The position numbers and the translations under genes are program-made. 52,700 nucleotides of DNA, taken from positions 1-52,700 of the forward strand of contig JAJRTU010000033.1 in NCBI GenBank assembly GCA_024278135.1. Direction: 5' to 3'. The notes under the pieces are model-generated. The model had not been told where the DNA came from, did not search any database, and saw only the letters and a list, made by a program, of their open reading frames with translations. This stretch comes from Gammaproteobacteria bacterium (GTDB taxonomy: Bacteria > Pseudomonadota > Gammaproteobacteria > Eutrophobiales > Eutrophobiaceae). How positions within the stretch are numbered: the first letter of the stretch is position 1; every line of letters begins with the position of its first letter. This document shows, one piece after another, positions 17,689 through 27,025 of this stretch.

Positions 17689-19095
17689 TTAAAGCGCTTC
17701 ACTGGCGAAATCTGCCAGTCGAGAGCGTTCTCCGCGTTGCAGGGTGATGTGACCGCTGTACTGCCATTTTTTGAATCTGTCCACGACATAGGTCAGACCG
17801 GAAGTTGTCTCGGTTAAATAGGGTGTGTCTATCTGACCGATGTTGCCCAGGCAGACGATCTTGCTGCCGGGACCGATGCGGGTGATCAGGGTTTTCATCT
17901 GTTTCGAGGTCAGGTTCTGGGCTTCATCGACGATGACATAGCGGTTCATGAAAGTACGGCCACGCATGAAGTTAAGAGAGCGTATCTTGATGCGTTTGTT
18001 CAACAATTCCGCTGTCGCGGCCCGTTCCCACTCACCGCTGTTTTCCGTATTGGTCAGGACTTCCAGATTGTCCAGCAGCGCGCCCATCCACGGCGTCATT
18101 TTTTCTTCCTCGGTTCCCGGCAAGTAGCCGATATCCTCCCCCACCGGGACCGTGACGCGTGTCATAATGATTTCGCGATAACGTTTTTCCTCAATCGTCT
18201 GTTGCAGGCCAGCAGCAAGAGTCAGCAAGGTTTTGCCTGTACCGGCCACGCCAGTCAGTGTCACCAGATCGATATCCGGATCCATCAACAGGTTAAGGGC
18301 AAAGTTTTGTTCCCGGTTTCTGGCATTGACACCCCAGATACTGTTGTTGTCTCGAGTGTAGTTGTTGGCAAGCTGAAGCGTTGTTTCTTTTTCACTGCAT
18401 TCTTTTACCAGGGCCTCGAAGTCTTCGACTTCACTGCTGTAAAGACATTGCTGCGGATAACATTCGCCCATCGTACTCGTCGCAAATTTGTAGAAAGTAC
18501 GTGAGTCCTTCTGCCACGAGCTCAGATGACTGGCGTTCCTGTCCCAGAAATTGTCCGGCAGGGCATCGATACCCCTGTACAGCAGGTTGGCATCATCCAG
18601 CACCTTGTCGTTGTAATAATCTTCTGTATGTATCCCCAGCACACGTGCCTTGATACGCAGATTGATATCCTTGGATACCAGCGTAATGACTTGATCGGGA
18701 TGTTGCTGCCGTAAAGACAGGGTCGTGCTGAGAATGGTGTTATCGGCATTCTTACCCGGCAAACTGCTCGGCAGTTCATTTGTCAGCGTCTGGGTTTGCA
18801 GAAACAAGCGGCCCTGAGGGGAGGCACTGCCATTATCGATGCGCAGCTTGTTCAGTACCAGTCCCTTTTCGATGGTGCCGGTATCTTCATCGTCAATCAA
18901 TTCATCAAGGAATCGACTGACCTGACGTACGTTGCGGGCGACCTCGGACATACCCTTTTTGCCCGCGTCCAGCTCTTCCAGCACCACCATGGGAATAAAA
19001 ATATCATGTTCCTGAAAACGGAACAGTGCGGCGGGGTCGTGCATCAGCACATTGGTATCCAGCACAAACAATCGTGAGGGATTACGGTCAATCAT
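17689..19095 (-). CDS. PIN-PhoH family ATPase/ribonuclease
   Basis: A 468-residue two-domain protein. The N-terminal PIN domain begins LFVLDTNVLMHDPAA and includes VVLEELDAGKK and VARNVRQVSRFLDEL, with its acidic metal ligands. The C-terminal PhoH helicase-like ATPase has Walker A GVAGTGKTLLTLAAG and Walker B VIVDEAQNLT, followed by TRIGPGSKIVCLGN and DRFKKWQYSGHITLQRGERS. PhoH2-type proteins unwind and cleave RNA. The start is taken as ATG 19095 (MIDRNPSRLF); a longer frame upstream has no family support. It lies 11 bases after bcp on the same strand. Confidence 0.92.
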   Translation of the reverse strand: MIDRNPSRLFVLDTNVLMHDPAALFRFQEHDIFIPMVVLEELDAGKKGMSEVARNVRQVSRFLDELIDDEDTGTIEKGLVLNKLRIDNGSASPQGRLFLQTQTLTNELPSSLPGKNADNTILSTTLSLRQQHPDQVITLVSKDINLRIKARVLGIHTEDYYNDKVLDDANLLYRGIDALPDNFWDRNASHLSSWQKDSRTFYKFATSTMGECYPQQCLYSSEVEDFEALVKECSEKETTLQLANNYTRDNNSIWGVNARNREQNFALNLLMDPDIDLVTLTGVAGTGKTLLTLAAGLQQTIEEKRYREIIMTRVTVPVGEDIGYLPGTEEEKMTPWMGALLDNLEVLTNTENSGEWERAATAELLNKRIKIRSLNFMRGRTFMNRYVIVDEAQNLTSKQMKTLITRIGPGSKIVCLGNIGQIDTPYLTETTSGLTYVVDRFKKWQYSGHITLQRGERSRLADFASEAL

Positions 19096-19106
19096 CCTTT
19101 GGCAAT

Positions 19107-19574
19107 CTAAAGGGTTTTTATGACAGCCAGCACGTCGTCGACATGACCATCGACTTTGACCTTGCGCCATTCATGTCGCAAAACGCCTTCGCTGTCGATG
19201 AGGAAGGTACTGCGTTCAATACCCATCACTTTTCTGCCGTACATATTCTTTTCCCTGATGACATCAAATTGTCTGCATAGTTTTTCTTCCTTGTCACAAA
19301 GCAGATCGAAGGGTAATTCCTGCTTCTTCCTGAAGTTTTCGTGTGACTGGATGCTGTCTCTTGAAACGCCGAGGATGATCGTTTTACGGGCGCGGAATTT
19401 GCGGATATTATCGCGAAAATCCTGTGCTTCCCGGGTGCAGCCCGGCGTGCTGTCTTTGGGATAGAAATAGATAACCACGTTCCTGCCTTTTAAATCAGAT
19501 AGTCTGATATTCTTGTCGCCCGTGGCAGGAAGCGTGAAATCGCCTGGTTTTTTACCTGTCGATACCTTTGCCAT
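19107..19574 (-). CDS. bcp: Thioredoxin-dependent peroxiredoxin (Bcp/PrxQ)
   Basis: Reduces hydroperoxides in the cytoplasm. The 155-residue protein has the peroxidatic Cys46 in DSTPGCTREAQDF after VVIYFYPK, and a thioredoxin fold ending with HVDDVLAVIK. The Cys found five residues later in the best-known atypical 2-Cys members is not present, though other Cys residues occur in LLCDKEEKLC. Located between phoH and gcvR; the bcp-gcvR-dapA-bamC order matches E. coli. Confidence 0.93.
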   Translation of the reverse strand: MAKVSTGKKPGDFTLPATGDKNIRLSDLKGRNVVIYFYPKDSTPGCTREAQDFRDNIRKFRARKTIILGVSRDSIQSHENFRKKQELPFDLLCDKEEKLCRQFDVIREKNMYGRKVMGIERSTFLIDSEGVLRHEWRKVKVDGHVDDVLAVIKTL

Positions 19575-19634
19575 AAGTCCTGATAATTACCTTTTGGTGA
19601 TATGCGGGGGTTGTCTGGTGGATAGTCTCTCTCA

Positions 19635-20162
19635 CTATTTCACCGGTTCCATAATAGCATCCAGATTCTGTTGATCACAAAAATCCATGAAATCGTTACG
19701 TACCAGCGAAATGGAAGAGTCGCCGGGTATATTGATCGTCATATGCACAGAAAACATCCGGGTGCCGGTGTTCGCCGCCTGGTAGGTGTTGGTGTACAAA
19801 TCCTGTATCTGTAATTCATTATTAGCCATAAATCTGGCGATATCGTGAACCACACCGAGCCGATCCAGGCAGATAGCATCGATGGCGTAGGGCATCAGGC
19901 CGTTATCGGATTTCAGCGACTGGGGGCGATTCGAATGAATGGACAAATCCAGCCGCGTCGCCAGTTTCTCCAGGTTGTCTTCAAACTTGGCGACAGCATC
20001 CCAGGTACCTGAGATCTTCATCAAGATGGTGCATTCACTGCCAAGAATGCTGATACGGCTGTCGGAAATGCTGCAGCTACAATCGAGAATTGCTTTTGTC
20101 AGCTCTTCGACCAGCCTGGGAGCGTGTTTCCCCAAAGCAACGAGAACCAGGTGTTGTAACAT
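19635..20162 (-). CDS. gcvR: GcvR-like ACT-domain regulator
   Basis: A 175-residue protein made of two ACT domains: the first begins LVLVALGKHAPRLVEELTKAI, the second CLDRLGVVHDIARFMANNELQIQDLY. No DNA-binding domain is present. In E. coli GcvR binds GcvA and represses the glycine cleavage genes. The match is by domain order, length and the neighbouring bcp, dapA and bamC; the regulatory target in this organism is inferred. It is divergent from dapA. Confidence 0.88.
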   Translation of the reverse strand: MLQHLVLVALGKHAPRLVEELTKAILDCSCSISDSRISILGSECTILMKISGTWDAVAKFEDNLEKLATRLDLSIHSNRPQSLKSDNGLMPYAIDAICLDRLGVVHDIARFMANNELQIQDLYTNTYQAANTGTRMFSVHMTINIPGDSSISLVRNDFMDFCDQQNLDAIMEPVK

Positions 20163-20274
20163 AGAGAGTGTTTAAGAGTAATATGAACGTATAAGGGTTG
20201 TGTGGGCAGGAATTTTGAGGCTTTGTCACGTTGACTGCAAGGGCCTGAGCAAAAAAAGTCCAATATCAATGTTC

Positions 20275-20303
20275 TTGTCATGCTATTGGCATACAAGTAC
20301 CAT
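20275..20303 (+). promoter_or_regulatory. Candidate sigma-70 promoter of dapA
   Basis: TTGTCA (20275-20280) and TACCAT (20298-20303) are spaced by 17 bases, about 100 bases before the dapA ATG. Match to consensus is moderate. Downstream at 20340-20355 a 6-bp stem with a TTAT tetraloop (CGGCTG/CAGCCG) sits in the presumed leader; it has no T-tract and no lysine-riboswitch features. The remainder of the 238-base gap 20163-20400 shows nothing else I can support. Confidence 0.35.
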
Positions 20304-20400
20304 ATGCGCCCTGTTTTCAGGCACTTTTATCACATATTACGGCTGTTATCAGCCGGTGTGCCCCAAGGTGTAAACCCATTCATAATTGACAGGATAATCG

Positions 20401-21288
20401 ATGTTCCAAGGTAGCATGGTGGCGTTGGTCACACCGATGAAAAGCGGACTTGCTCCCGATACGGAGCTGGATCGTGATGCTCTGGCACGATTGGTGGAAT
20501 TTCATATCGACAAAGGCAGCGATGCTCTTGTTGTTATGGGCACCACGGGCGAATCCGCCACTTTGCCGGAAGAAGAACATTGTGATGTGATACGACAGGT
20601 CGTAGAGCAGGTCAACAAGCGCCTGCCGGTCATAGCCGGCACCGGGGCCAACTCAACCATTGAGGCCATCAGTCTGACCCGATGCGCACAACGGGCCGGG
20701 GCCGATGCCTGTTTGCTGGTGACGCCCTATTACAACAAACCGACCCAGGAAGGTCTGTATCTGCATCACAGAGCCGTCGCCGAGGCCGTAGCGATACCGC
20801 AGATATTGTATAATGTTCCGGGGCGAACAGCCTGCGATATGCAACCGGAAACGGTTGCGCGGCTGGCAGGTATAGCGAATATCATCGGTATAAAAGAGGC
20901 CACCGCCGAACTTGATCGCCTTGTTAAAATTCGTGAACTCTGTGGCGATGATTTTCTGTTGCTCAGTGGCGATGACGAAACAGCATGTGAGTTTATGTTA
21001 CGGGGTGGTGATGGTGTCATCTCTGTCACCGCCAATGTTGCGCCTGAAGCCATGCATCACATGTCTGAGCAGGCCATCGCCGGCGCGCGCGCGGCTGCTG
21101 AAGATATCAACAGGCCACTGATGGGTTTACATCGAACGCTGTTTCTGGAAGCCAACCCGATACCGGTGAAATGGGCAGTGGCCCGTCTGGGACTTATCGA
21201 ACGGGGTATTCGCTTGCCGATGACCTGGATGTCGGCTCAATACGAAGCTGAACTGGAAGCCGCCATGCAGCAGGCCGGCGTTTTATAA
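20401..21288 (+). CDS. dapA: 4-hydroxy-tetrahydrodipicolinate synthase
   Basis: Condenses pyruvate with aspartate semialdehyde at the start of lysine/diaminopimelate synthesis. It is a 295-residue TIM barrel. The Schiff-base Lys is at residue 165 in IIGIKEAT and the catalytic Tyr at 137 in [20 protein letters not shown] and [13 protein letters not shown] are also present. Numbers are four higher than in E. coli because of a short insertion near residue 17. AGGA lies seven to eight bases before the ATG. Confidence 0.97.
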   Translation: MFQGSMVALVTPMKSGLAPDTELDRDALARLVEFHIDKGSDALVVMGTTGESATLPEEEHCDVIRQVVEQVNKRLPVIAGTGANSTIEAISLTRCAQRAGADACLLVTPYYNKPTQEGLYLHHRAVAEAVAIPQILYNVPGRTACDMQPETVARLAGIANIIGIKEATAELDRLVKIRELCGDDFLLLSGDDETACEFMLRGGDGVISVTANVAPEAMHHMSEQAIAGARAAAEDINRPLMGLHRTLFLEANPIPVKWAVARLGLIERGIRLPMTWMSAQYEAELEAAMQQAGVL

Positions 21289-21309
21289 TTTATTTGGAAC
21301 CTTATTGTT

Positions 21310-22368
21310 ATGACCCGATTGTATATTGTTTTGATTGTTACTTTGACCAGCGTGTCCTGTTCATATTTACCCAAGATGGACAATATCCTGCCAGATAAAC
21401 GCACAGAATATAAAAAGAGCGGAAGTCTGCCGGATCTGGAAGTGCCACCGGATCTGACAGCGGAAGCGGTTAACGACTCCATGAATATCCCCAATGAAGG
21501 GGCAAGGTTGTCTCAGTATCAGAAAAAACGTGGTGGTAGCGCAGCCGCGGCACCGGCCACATCTGCTGGTGCCCTGTCCGGTTCGGACGAACAATGGGTT
21601 TCTGTCAGGGGAAATAACGGGAATATCTGGCCGCGCCTGCGCAGTCACATGACGGAGCGGGGTTATACCCTGGAACTGGATGATGCCGAGTTGGGCGTGA
21701 TGGAGACCGCCTGGTCGGAACCACATGTAGAAGACGGCTTTTCCTATCGTGACAAGTTCAAGATATTTTCCGAACCGGGTGCAGAGCCGGGTCTGACTGT
21801 GCTGTTTGTGTCCAATCAGCGACAGGTGCTGGCAAAGCGACAGGATGGTACGGACAGCTGGAGTGACAAGGAAAAAAGCAGCCAGGCTGAAAAGGCCCTG
21901 ACAGGTGAGTTGAATCTGTTTTTTAATGGCAGTCGAGAAGCGATTGTTTCAGTGCCTTCAACCGCTGATGCGGTAGCGCACAATACAGCACCGAAAAAGA
22001 AGGTGCTGGTCCAGACAACAGAGGACGGAAAGGACTATCTTGCTATACCGGAAGAGTTTACCCGCGCCTGGCGCCATACGGAGATGGCCTTGCAGCGAGC
22101 GGGCTTGCCCATTGCCAGTAAAGACCAAAGCAGGGGCATATATAACGTGATTTACTTCGATGCCAGTGGCGATGAAAACAAAGGCTGGCTCTCAAAACTC
22201 AAGTTCTGGGGTGATGATGAACCGGAAGGTATAGCCTATCAGGTCAGCTTGACAGGGGTGGGTGACAAAACGGAACTGCTGATACTCGATGAGGCGGGGG
22301 AGTGGGCAACCAATAACGATGCCCTGCAAATCATGGCCATCATCCAGAATCACCTGAACCAACAATAA
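21310..22368 (+). CDS. bamC: Outer-membrane assembly lipoprotein BamC
   Basis: A component of the BAM complex that inserts beta-barrel proteins. The 352-residue protein has a lipobox SVSC with Cys17, followed by the unstructured N-terminal segment characteristic of BamC, including SGSLPDLEVPPDLT, which lies along BamD in the E. coli complex. Two helix-grip domains follow (WPRLRSHMTERGYTLE about residues 103-118 and FTRAWRHTEMALQRAGLPI about 240-258). The gene follows dapA by 21 bases, as in E. coli. Confidence 0.9.
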   Translation: MTRLYIVLIVTLTSVSCSYLPKMDNILPDKRTEYKKSGSLPDLEVPPDLTAEAVNDSMNIPNEGARLSQYQKKRGGSAAAAPATSAGALSGSDEQWVSVRGNNGNIWPRLRSHMTERGYTLELDDAELGVMETAWSEPHVEDGFSYRDKFKIFSEPGAEPGLTVLFVSNQRQVLAKRQDGTDSWSDKEKSSQAEKALTGELNLFFNGSREAIVSVPSTADAVAHNTAPKKKVLVQTTEDGKDYLAIPEEFTRAWRHTEMALQRAGLPIASKDQSRGIYNVIYFDASGDENKGWLSKLKFWGDDEPEGIAYQVSLTGVGDKTELLILDEAGEWATNNDALQIMAIIQNHLNQQ

Positions 22369-22370
22369 AA

Positions 22371-22402
22371 CAAAAGGGGGCGGAGTAATCCTGCCCCTTT
22401 TG
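22371..22402. terminator. Bidirectional intrinsic terminator between bamC and der
   Basis: CAAAAGGGG (22371-22379) pairs perfectly with CCCCTTTTG (22394-22402), with an inner GGA-GTAA-TCC hairpin in the loop. T-rich sequence follows on the plus strand (TTTTATTTTTT) and on the minus strand (TTTTATTG), so it can stop transcription from both convergent genes. Confidence 0.8.
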
Positions 22403-22409
22403 ACCCCTT

Positions 22410-23810
22410 TTATTTTTTGCTTTTGACGTGTTTCATTAGGCGTCGGCGTTTTTCTATCTGACGTTTATTCAGGACATTCTTTCTACCCTTATAAGGGTTT
22501 TCACTGTGTTTGAATTCAATGACCACGGGTGTGCCCAGCAGTTTCAGGCGTTGGCGGATCTTGTTGGACAGATAACGCTGATAATTATCCGGCACATGCG
22601 CCGTCTGGTTGCCGTGAACAATTATACGCAGGGGATCATGTCCGCCAACGTGGGCGTAACGTAATTTGATGCGGCGACCGCGTACCAGCGGTGGCGGGTG
22701 TGCAAGAATCACCTCGTGGAGAATGTCGGTCACTCTGGACGATTTGACGCGGGTGGCCTGTGATTTGCCGATCTTGTCAATCAGTTCGAATAACTTTCCC
22801 ACTCCCGTCCCATGTAAAGCTGAGATGAAATGAATGCAGGCATAGGAGACAAAACTGAGTTTGCGATCAAGCTGGCTGCGGATGGTATTTTTTTGATCGC
22901 CATCCAGGCCGTCCCATTTATTGACAGCGATGATTAAGGATTTACCACTGTCTACAGCGATTCCTGTCAGATTCAAATCCTGATCGGTCAGCGCTTCATG
23001 GGCATCAATGACCAGGACAATGATTTGTGCCCTGTCCACGGCCTTCAGTGTTTTGATGACGCTGTATTTCTCCACCTGGTCGGTAATACGGGCGCGGCGT
23101 CTGACGCCCGCCGTATCAATAAGGACATAGCGATGGCCGCGTCGTTCGAAGGGGATGGCAACGCTGTCACGAGTCGTGCCGGGCTCGTTGAACGTCAACA
23201 TCCGGTCTTCCCCCAACATGCGATTAACGAGAGTGGACTTACCGACGTTGGGTCGACCGATAATACCAACCCTGAGTCCATCTTCCTCTACCACCGGGTC
23301 TGCCGCTGCTTCCGGAAGATCCGCCAGGATCTCATCCAGCAGGGCAGCGACGCCATCACCGCGCTCGGCTGAAATGGCCAGCGGCTGACCCACGCCGAGG
23401 GCGTGAAATTCAGCACAGACGATGGCGAGATCCAGGCCCTCTGTCTTGTTCACCACCGGATAAAGACGGGGACAGAGCGGCCGCAGTTGTTTAGCCAGGA
23501 TCTCGTCTGCGCTGGTCAGTCCGCTGCGGCCGTCCATCAACCACAGTACGGCATCAGCTTCTTCAATAGCGCGCAGTGCCTGTTCGGAAACCAGGGCCGA
23601 AATATTGCCTGCTCCTTTTTGTTCCTGATCCAGACCCCCCGTATCAATCAGTATGAAGCTTCGTTCGTCGTGATGGACATAAGCATATTGTCGATCCCGG
23701 GTAACACCGGGACGGTCTGCGACAAGGGCGTTACGACTATGCGTGATGCGATTAAATAAGGTGGACTTGCCGACATTGGGTCGGCCAACGATGGCGATAA
23801 TGGCTGACAT
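22410..23810 (-). CDS. der: Ribosome-assembly GTPase Der (EngA)
   Basis: Essential GTPase for 50S subunit maturation. The 466-residue protein has two tandem G domains, each with GRPNVGKST (about residues 8-16 and 181-189), G3 motifs DTGG and DTAG, and NKTEG and NKWD for guanine recognition. The C-terminal KH-like domain follows (LGTPVVIEFKHSENPYKGRKN) with a short basic tail. It lies 6 bases after bamB, the usual arrangement. Confidence 0.97.
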   Translation of the reverse strand: MSAIIAIVGRPNVGKSTLFNRITHSRNALVADRPGVTRDRQYAYVHHDERSFILIDTGGLDQEQKGAGNISALVSEQALRAIEEADAVLWLMDGRSGLTSADEILAKQLRPLCPRLYPVVNKTEGLDLAIVCAEFHALGVGQPLAISAERGDGVAALLDEILADLPEAAADPVVEEDGLRVGIIGRPNVGKSTLVNRMLGEDRMLTFNEPGTTRDSVAIPFERRGHRYVLIDTAGVRRRARITDQVEKYSVIKTLKAVDRAQIIVLVIDAHEALTDQDLNLTGIAVDSGKSLIIAVNKWDGLDGDQKNTIRSQLDRKLSFVSYACIHFISALHGTGVGKLFELIDKIGKSQATRVKSSRVTDILHEVILAHPPPLVRGRRIKLRYAHVGGHDPLRIIVHGNQTAHVPDNYQRYLSNKIRQRLKLLGTPVVIEFKHSENPYKGRKNVLNKRQIEKRRRLMKHVKSKK

Positions 23811-23816
23811 GGTATA

Positions 23817-24983
23817 TCAACGGTAGCTGAATGCAGTCAGCGTACCGTCACTGCAATAGCCATACAGAATTTTTCCGACGACCAGAGGTGGCGTAATGAT
23901 ACGGTTCCTGCAAAGTCTGTTTCTGGCGACAAATTTACCTGAAGATTTGGACATCCAGTGCAGATAGCCCTGGTAATCGCCGACAACGACATAGTCACCG
24001 ATACTCGCCGGTGCGGTAATGGAACGCAGATGCAGCTTTTCCTGTTTCCAGATCGAGGTGCTGGTGAATCTGTCGAAGGCCCAGATATGACTTTTATCGT
24101 CGGTGACATAAATATTCTGTTCATCGGCATCGAAACCCGCGTAGGAGGAAATATCCCGGTCCCAGAGTATCCTGCCTGTTTCCACCTGCATCGCGGAAAG
24201 ATGCCCCTGGAAGGTGGCAATGTAAATGACGCCGTCAACCACCAGTGGGGTGGAATCGATATCGACCATGCGTTCCAGTTCGGAACGGCCCCGTGCTGTT
24301 GCTATCGGGGCTTCCCATATCAATTTCCCGGTACGCACTTCCAGGGCGGCCATACGACCACCATCGAAGCCGGCTATGACCAGTTCTCTGTCGATAATCG
24401 GCGTGCTGGTTCCGCGCAGCGTAAGCGATGGAACGGTACGGTCATAGATCCACAGGCGTTTGCCGGTGGTGCCGCTCAGTCCGAATATTTTTCCATCACC
24501 GGTACGCACGACAACCGTATTGTGAGCTTTTTGCGGGGCGGAGAGAATCTCGCTGGATACTGTCGAACGCCACATTTCCTTACCATTATCGGCCGAATAG
24601 GCAATAATTTCGGCCTCACTGGTGCCGATCATAACGGTATTTTCACCGAAGCCCGGACCGCCGGTGATACGAACATCGGCATCGACAGACCAGAGTTTTT
24701 TGCCGTTGGTCGCATCCCGTGCCTGTAAATGCCCGTCGATATCGGCCACATACAGGTGTTGATTGGCGACCACCGGGGCCAGTTTCAGATATTGCTCGTC
24801 AGTACCACTGCCGGTATTTTCCGACCAGAGTTTGACGACATTAAGCCGTTGTCTGAATTCGACCAGCTCAGCGGGGGGTTCGGCGTTGTCGCTGTCGCCC
24901 TTGAAGTATTCCGTAACCGAGTCGCTTATACCACAGGCGCTCAGTCCAGCGATGACGATGAGCAGAGCAAGACGCCGGATCAT
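23817..24983 (-). CDS. bamB: Outer-membrane assembly lipoprotein BamB
   Basis: A 388-residue lipoprotein scaffold of the BAM complex. The signal ends with lipobox LSAC and Cys17. The mature protein is an eight-bladed beta-propeller of PQQ-like repeats, seen as recurring units such as YVADIDGHLQARDATNGKKLW, YSADNGKEMWR, LSGTTGKRLWIYD and AMQVETGRILWDRD. Its start overlaps the yfgM stop by 4 bases (ATGA). Identification is firm from fold, lipobox and context. Confidence 0.95.
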   Translation of the reverse strand: MIRRLALLIVIAGLSACGISDSVTEYFKGDSDNAEPPAELVEFRQRLNVVKLWSENTGSGTDEQYLKLAPVVANQHLYVADIDGHLQARDATNGKKLWSVDADVRITGGPGFGENTVMIGTSEAEIIAYSADNGKEMWRSTVSSEILSAPQKAHNTVVVRTGDGKIFGLSGTTGKRLWIYDRTVPSLTLRGTSTPIIDRELVIAGFDGGRMAALEVRTGKLIWEAPIATARGRSELERMVDIDSTPLVVDGVIYIATFQGHLSAMQVETGRILWDRDISSYAGFDADEQNIYVTDDKSHIWAFDRFTSTSIWKQEKLHLRSITAPASIGDYVVVGDYQGYLHWMSKSSGKFVARNRLCRNRIITPPLVVGKILYGYCSDGTLTAFSYR

Positions 24984-25624
24984 TGTGTTTCGACGCGACC
25001 CAGATCATCCAGCTTCATTTCCAGTATGACAGTATCCTGGCCTGAAATTTGCGCCTCATTGAGTGCCGTTTCGTAAGCCTCACGCGCCGCCGCAATATCA
25101 CCCTCCAATCTTAGGATATCACCCTCAAGCTCCTGATAGCTGAGCCTGAATTCTCCACGGTCAGCCTTCCCGGTGATAAGAGCCTTTGCCTCAGCCAACC
25201 TGTTCAGGCCCGTCAGCACCCGGGCGAGTCTCAGGCTAATGACATGGCGCAGGCTGTCTCGTGAGGTATTATCCAGGGCCCATTGCAGATGAGAGGCCGC
25301 GCTCTTCAGGTCGCCATCGTTGACGGCGAGTTTTGCCAAAGCGAGTTTGGCAAATACCGCGTAGGCAGTGGACTGGTATCTGGATGCTATTTCATTAGCG
25401 TTCTTGCTCACGGCCTCAGGTTTGTCTTCACGCCAGGCAATAACCATTTGCTGGTAAACCTGAGAAGCGGCCGCTGCCTGCTCGACATGATATTCTTTCC
25501 ATTCGCGCCAGCCAAAGATGGCCATCAGACCGAGTACAACACCGAACAGGGCTGATTTGCCATTTTCCTGCCACCATTTTTTCAGGGCTTCAACCTGTTC
25601 GTCTTCTGTTTGGTAAATGTCCAA
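24980..25624 (-). CDS. yfgM: YfgM-like ancillary SecYEG/periplasmic chaperone protein
   Basis: A 214-residue bitopic inner-membrane protein: short cytoplasmic N-terminus (MDIYQTEDEQVEALKKWWQENG), one membrane helix (ALFGVVLGLMAIFGW) and a periplasmic TPR-like domain. In E. coli YfgM associates with the Sec translocon and PpiD. The start is a TTG at 25624, supported by AGGAG six bases before it and by the conserved N-terminus; no ATG fits. Co-oriented between hisS and bamB. Confidence 0.92.
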   Translation of the reverse strand: MDIYQTEDEQVEALKKWWQENGKSALFGVVLGLMAIFGWREWKEYHVEQAAAASQVYQQMVIAWREDKPEAVSKNANEIASRYQSTAYAVFAKLALAKLAVNDGDLKSAASHLQWALDNTSRDSLRHVISLRLARVLTGLNRLAEAKALITGKADRGEFRLSYQELEGDILRLEGDIAAAREAYETALNEAQISGQDTVILEMKLDDLGRVETQ

Positions 25625-25720
25625 AAAAATCTCCTAAATTAGTCATGTTCCCTCTGGTGAGAAACGTAGACTGGAAACAAAACGCGCATTATACCGTTGC
25701 CAGAGGTACAGTCGATGCTT

Positions 25721-26995
25721 TTACAGCCCTAATGCTGTCCTCAGGGTCGCCGCCAGCCTGTCCCAGTTGATCTCAACCTGGCCTGCCTCGCGCCGCAAGT
25801 GTTTAAGGCCAACGCATTGTTTTTCCAGCTCATCCTCACCCAGGATCAGGGCGATATCGGCTCCGGAACGGTCAGCTTTTTTAAATTGGCTCTTGAAGCT
25901 GCCACCACCGCAGTGCATGAGCAGTCGTAAATCAGGCAGTGCATCCCTGAGCTGCTCCGCCAAACGAAAGCCTCTGGTTAAAGCCGGTTCACCGGCAATG
26001 ATCAGATAGACATGGGGTTGAGGCCGGGTCCCGCCCTGGCCCTGTTCTGCCAATAATTCCACCAGCCGTTCCAGTCCCATGGCGAAGCCGATACCGGGAA
26101 CAGGCTTGCCGCCGAAGTGTTCCGTCATACCGTCATAGCGGCCGCCGGCACAGACAGTCGCCTGGGCGCCCAACTGATCGCTGACCCACTCGAACACGGT
26201 TTTACCATAGTAATCCAGACCGCGTACCAGTCTCGGATTGACGCTATAGCTGACTTCGGCTGTATCCAGCAGTTGTTTGAGCCCATCGAAATGTTCGATG
26301 GACTCCTCATCCATGTGGTCTGCCATGCCGGGTGCGTTGCTGATGAGGGACTGCATCTGCGGGTGTTTACTGTCCAGAATACGCAGGGGATTTTTACGCA
26401 GACGTACACGGCTGTCGTCATCCAGCTCGGTTTCGTGGTCGGAGAAATACTCGATCAGTATTTGCCGATAGTGTTCGCGGGCTTTCGCCGTGCCCAGCGT
26501 ATTTATCTGAAGTTCGAGACCGGGTAAACCCAGCTCGCGCCAGAAACGTGCACACATGACGATCAATTCGGCGTCAATATCGGGTCCCTGCAGACCAAAG
26601 ACTTCAGCGCCAATTTGATGAAACTGCCGGGTTCGGCCTTTCTGCGGCCGCTCCCGTCGAAACATGGGGCCGCAATACCAGAGACGCAGCGCGTTGTTCT
26701 GATACAGGCCATGTTGTATCAGCGAGCGTACGCAGGCCGCCGTGCCTTCCGGGCGCAAAGTCAGCCGTTCACCGCCACGATCAGTGAACGTGTACATCTC
26801 TTTTGAGACGATATCGGTCGTTTCACCGATAGAGCGTTCAAACAGCTCGGTCTTTTCGACGAGCGGCGTACGAATTTCCTCGTAGCCATAGCGACTGAGA
26901 ACATTCTGAATGGTCGTTTCCAGAGTTTGCCAGTTAGTGGAGGTATCATTGAGGATGTCGTGCATCCCTTTTACGGATTGTATCTTTTCCGTCAA
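25721..26995 (-). CDS. hisS: Histidyl-tRNA synthetase
   Basis: Class II aminoacyl-tRNA synthetase of 424 residues. It shows motif 2 (FRRERPQKGRTRQFHQ), the histidine-specific motif LVRGLDYYGKTVFEW and motif 3 (GIGFAMGLERL), then the anticodon-binding domain. The start is TTG at 26995, backed by GGAG six bases upstream and by the conserved opening IQSVKGMHDIL. It follows rodZ directly with only 30 bases between; ispG, usually located there, is missing. Confidence 0.96.
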   Translation of the reverse strand: MTEKIQSVKGMHDILNDTSTNWQTLETTIQNVLSRYGYEEIRTPLVEKTELFERSIGETTDIVSKEMYTFTDRGGERLTLRPEGTAACVRSLIQHGLYQNNALRLWYCGPMFRRERPQKGRTRQFHQIGAEVFGLQGPDIDAELIVMCARFWRELGLPGLELQINTLGTAKAREHYRQILIEYFSDHETELDDDSRVRLRKNPLRILDSKHPQMQSLISNAPGMADHMDEESIEHFDGLKQLLDTAEVSYSVNPRLVRGLDYYGKTVFEWVSDQLGAQATVCAGGRYDGMTEHFGGKPVPGIGFAMGLERLVELLAEQGQGGTRPQPHVYLIIAGEPALTRGFRLAEQLRDALPDLRLLMHCGGGSFKSQFKKADRSGADIALILGEDELEKQCVGLKHLRREAGQVEINWDRLAATLRTALGL

Positions 26996-27025
26996 GCTGG
27001 TCTCCAGAGGATGAATGACAAGGCC

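Noticed and set aside
20163-20400. A lysine riboswitch upstream of dapA.
   Set aside because: Only one short stem with a TTAT loop is present; the multi-helix lysine aptamer and a terminator stem are not seen.
23958-24728. A 256-codon plus-strand frame opposite bamB.
   Set aside because: Antisense to a confirmed propeller lipoprotein gene; no motif, no plausible start.
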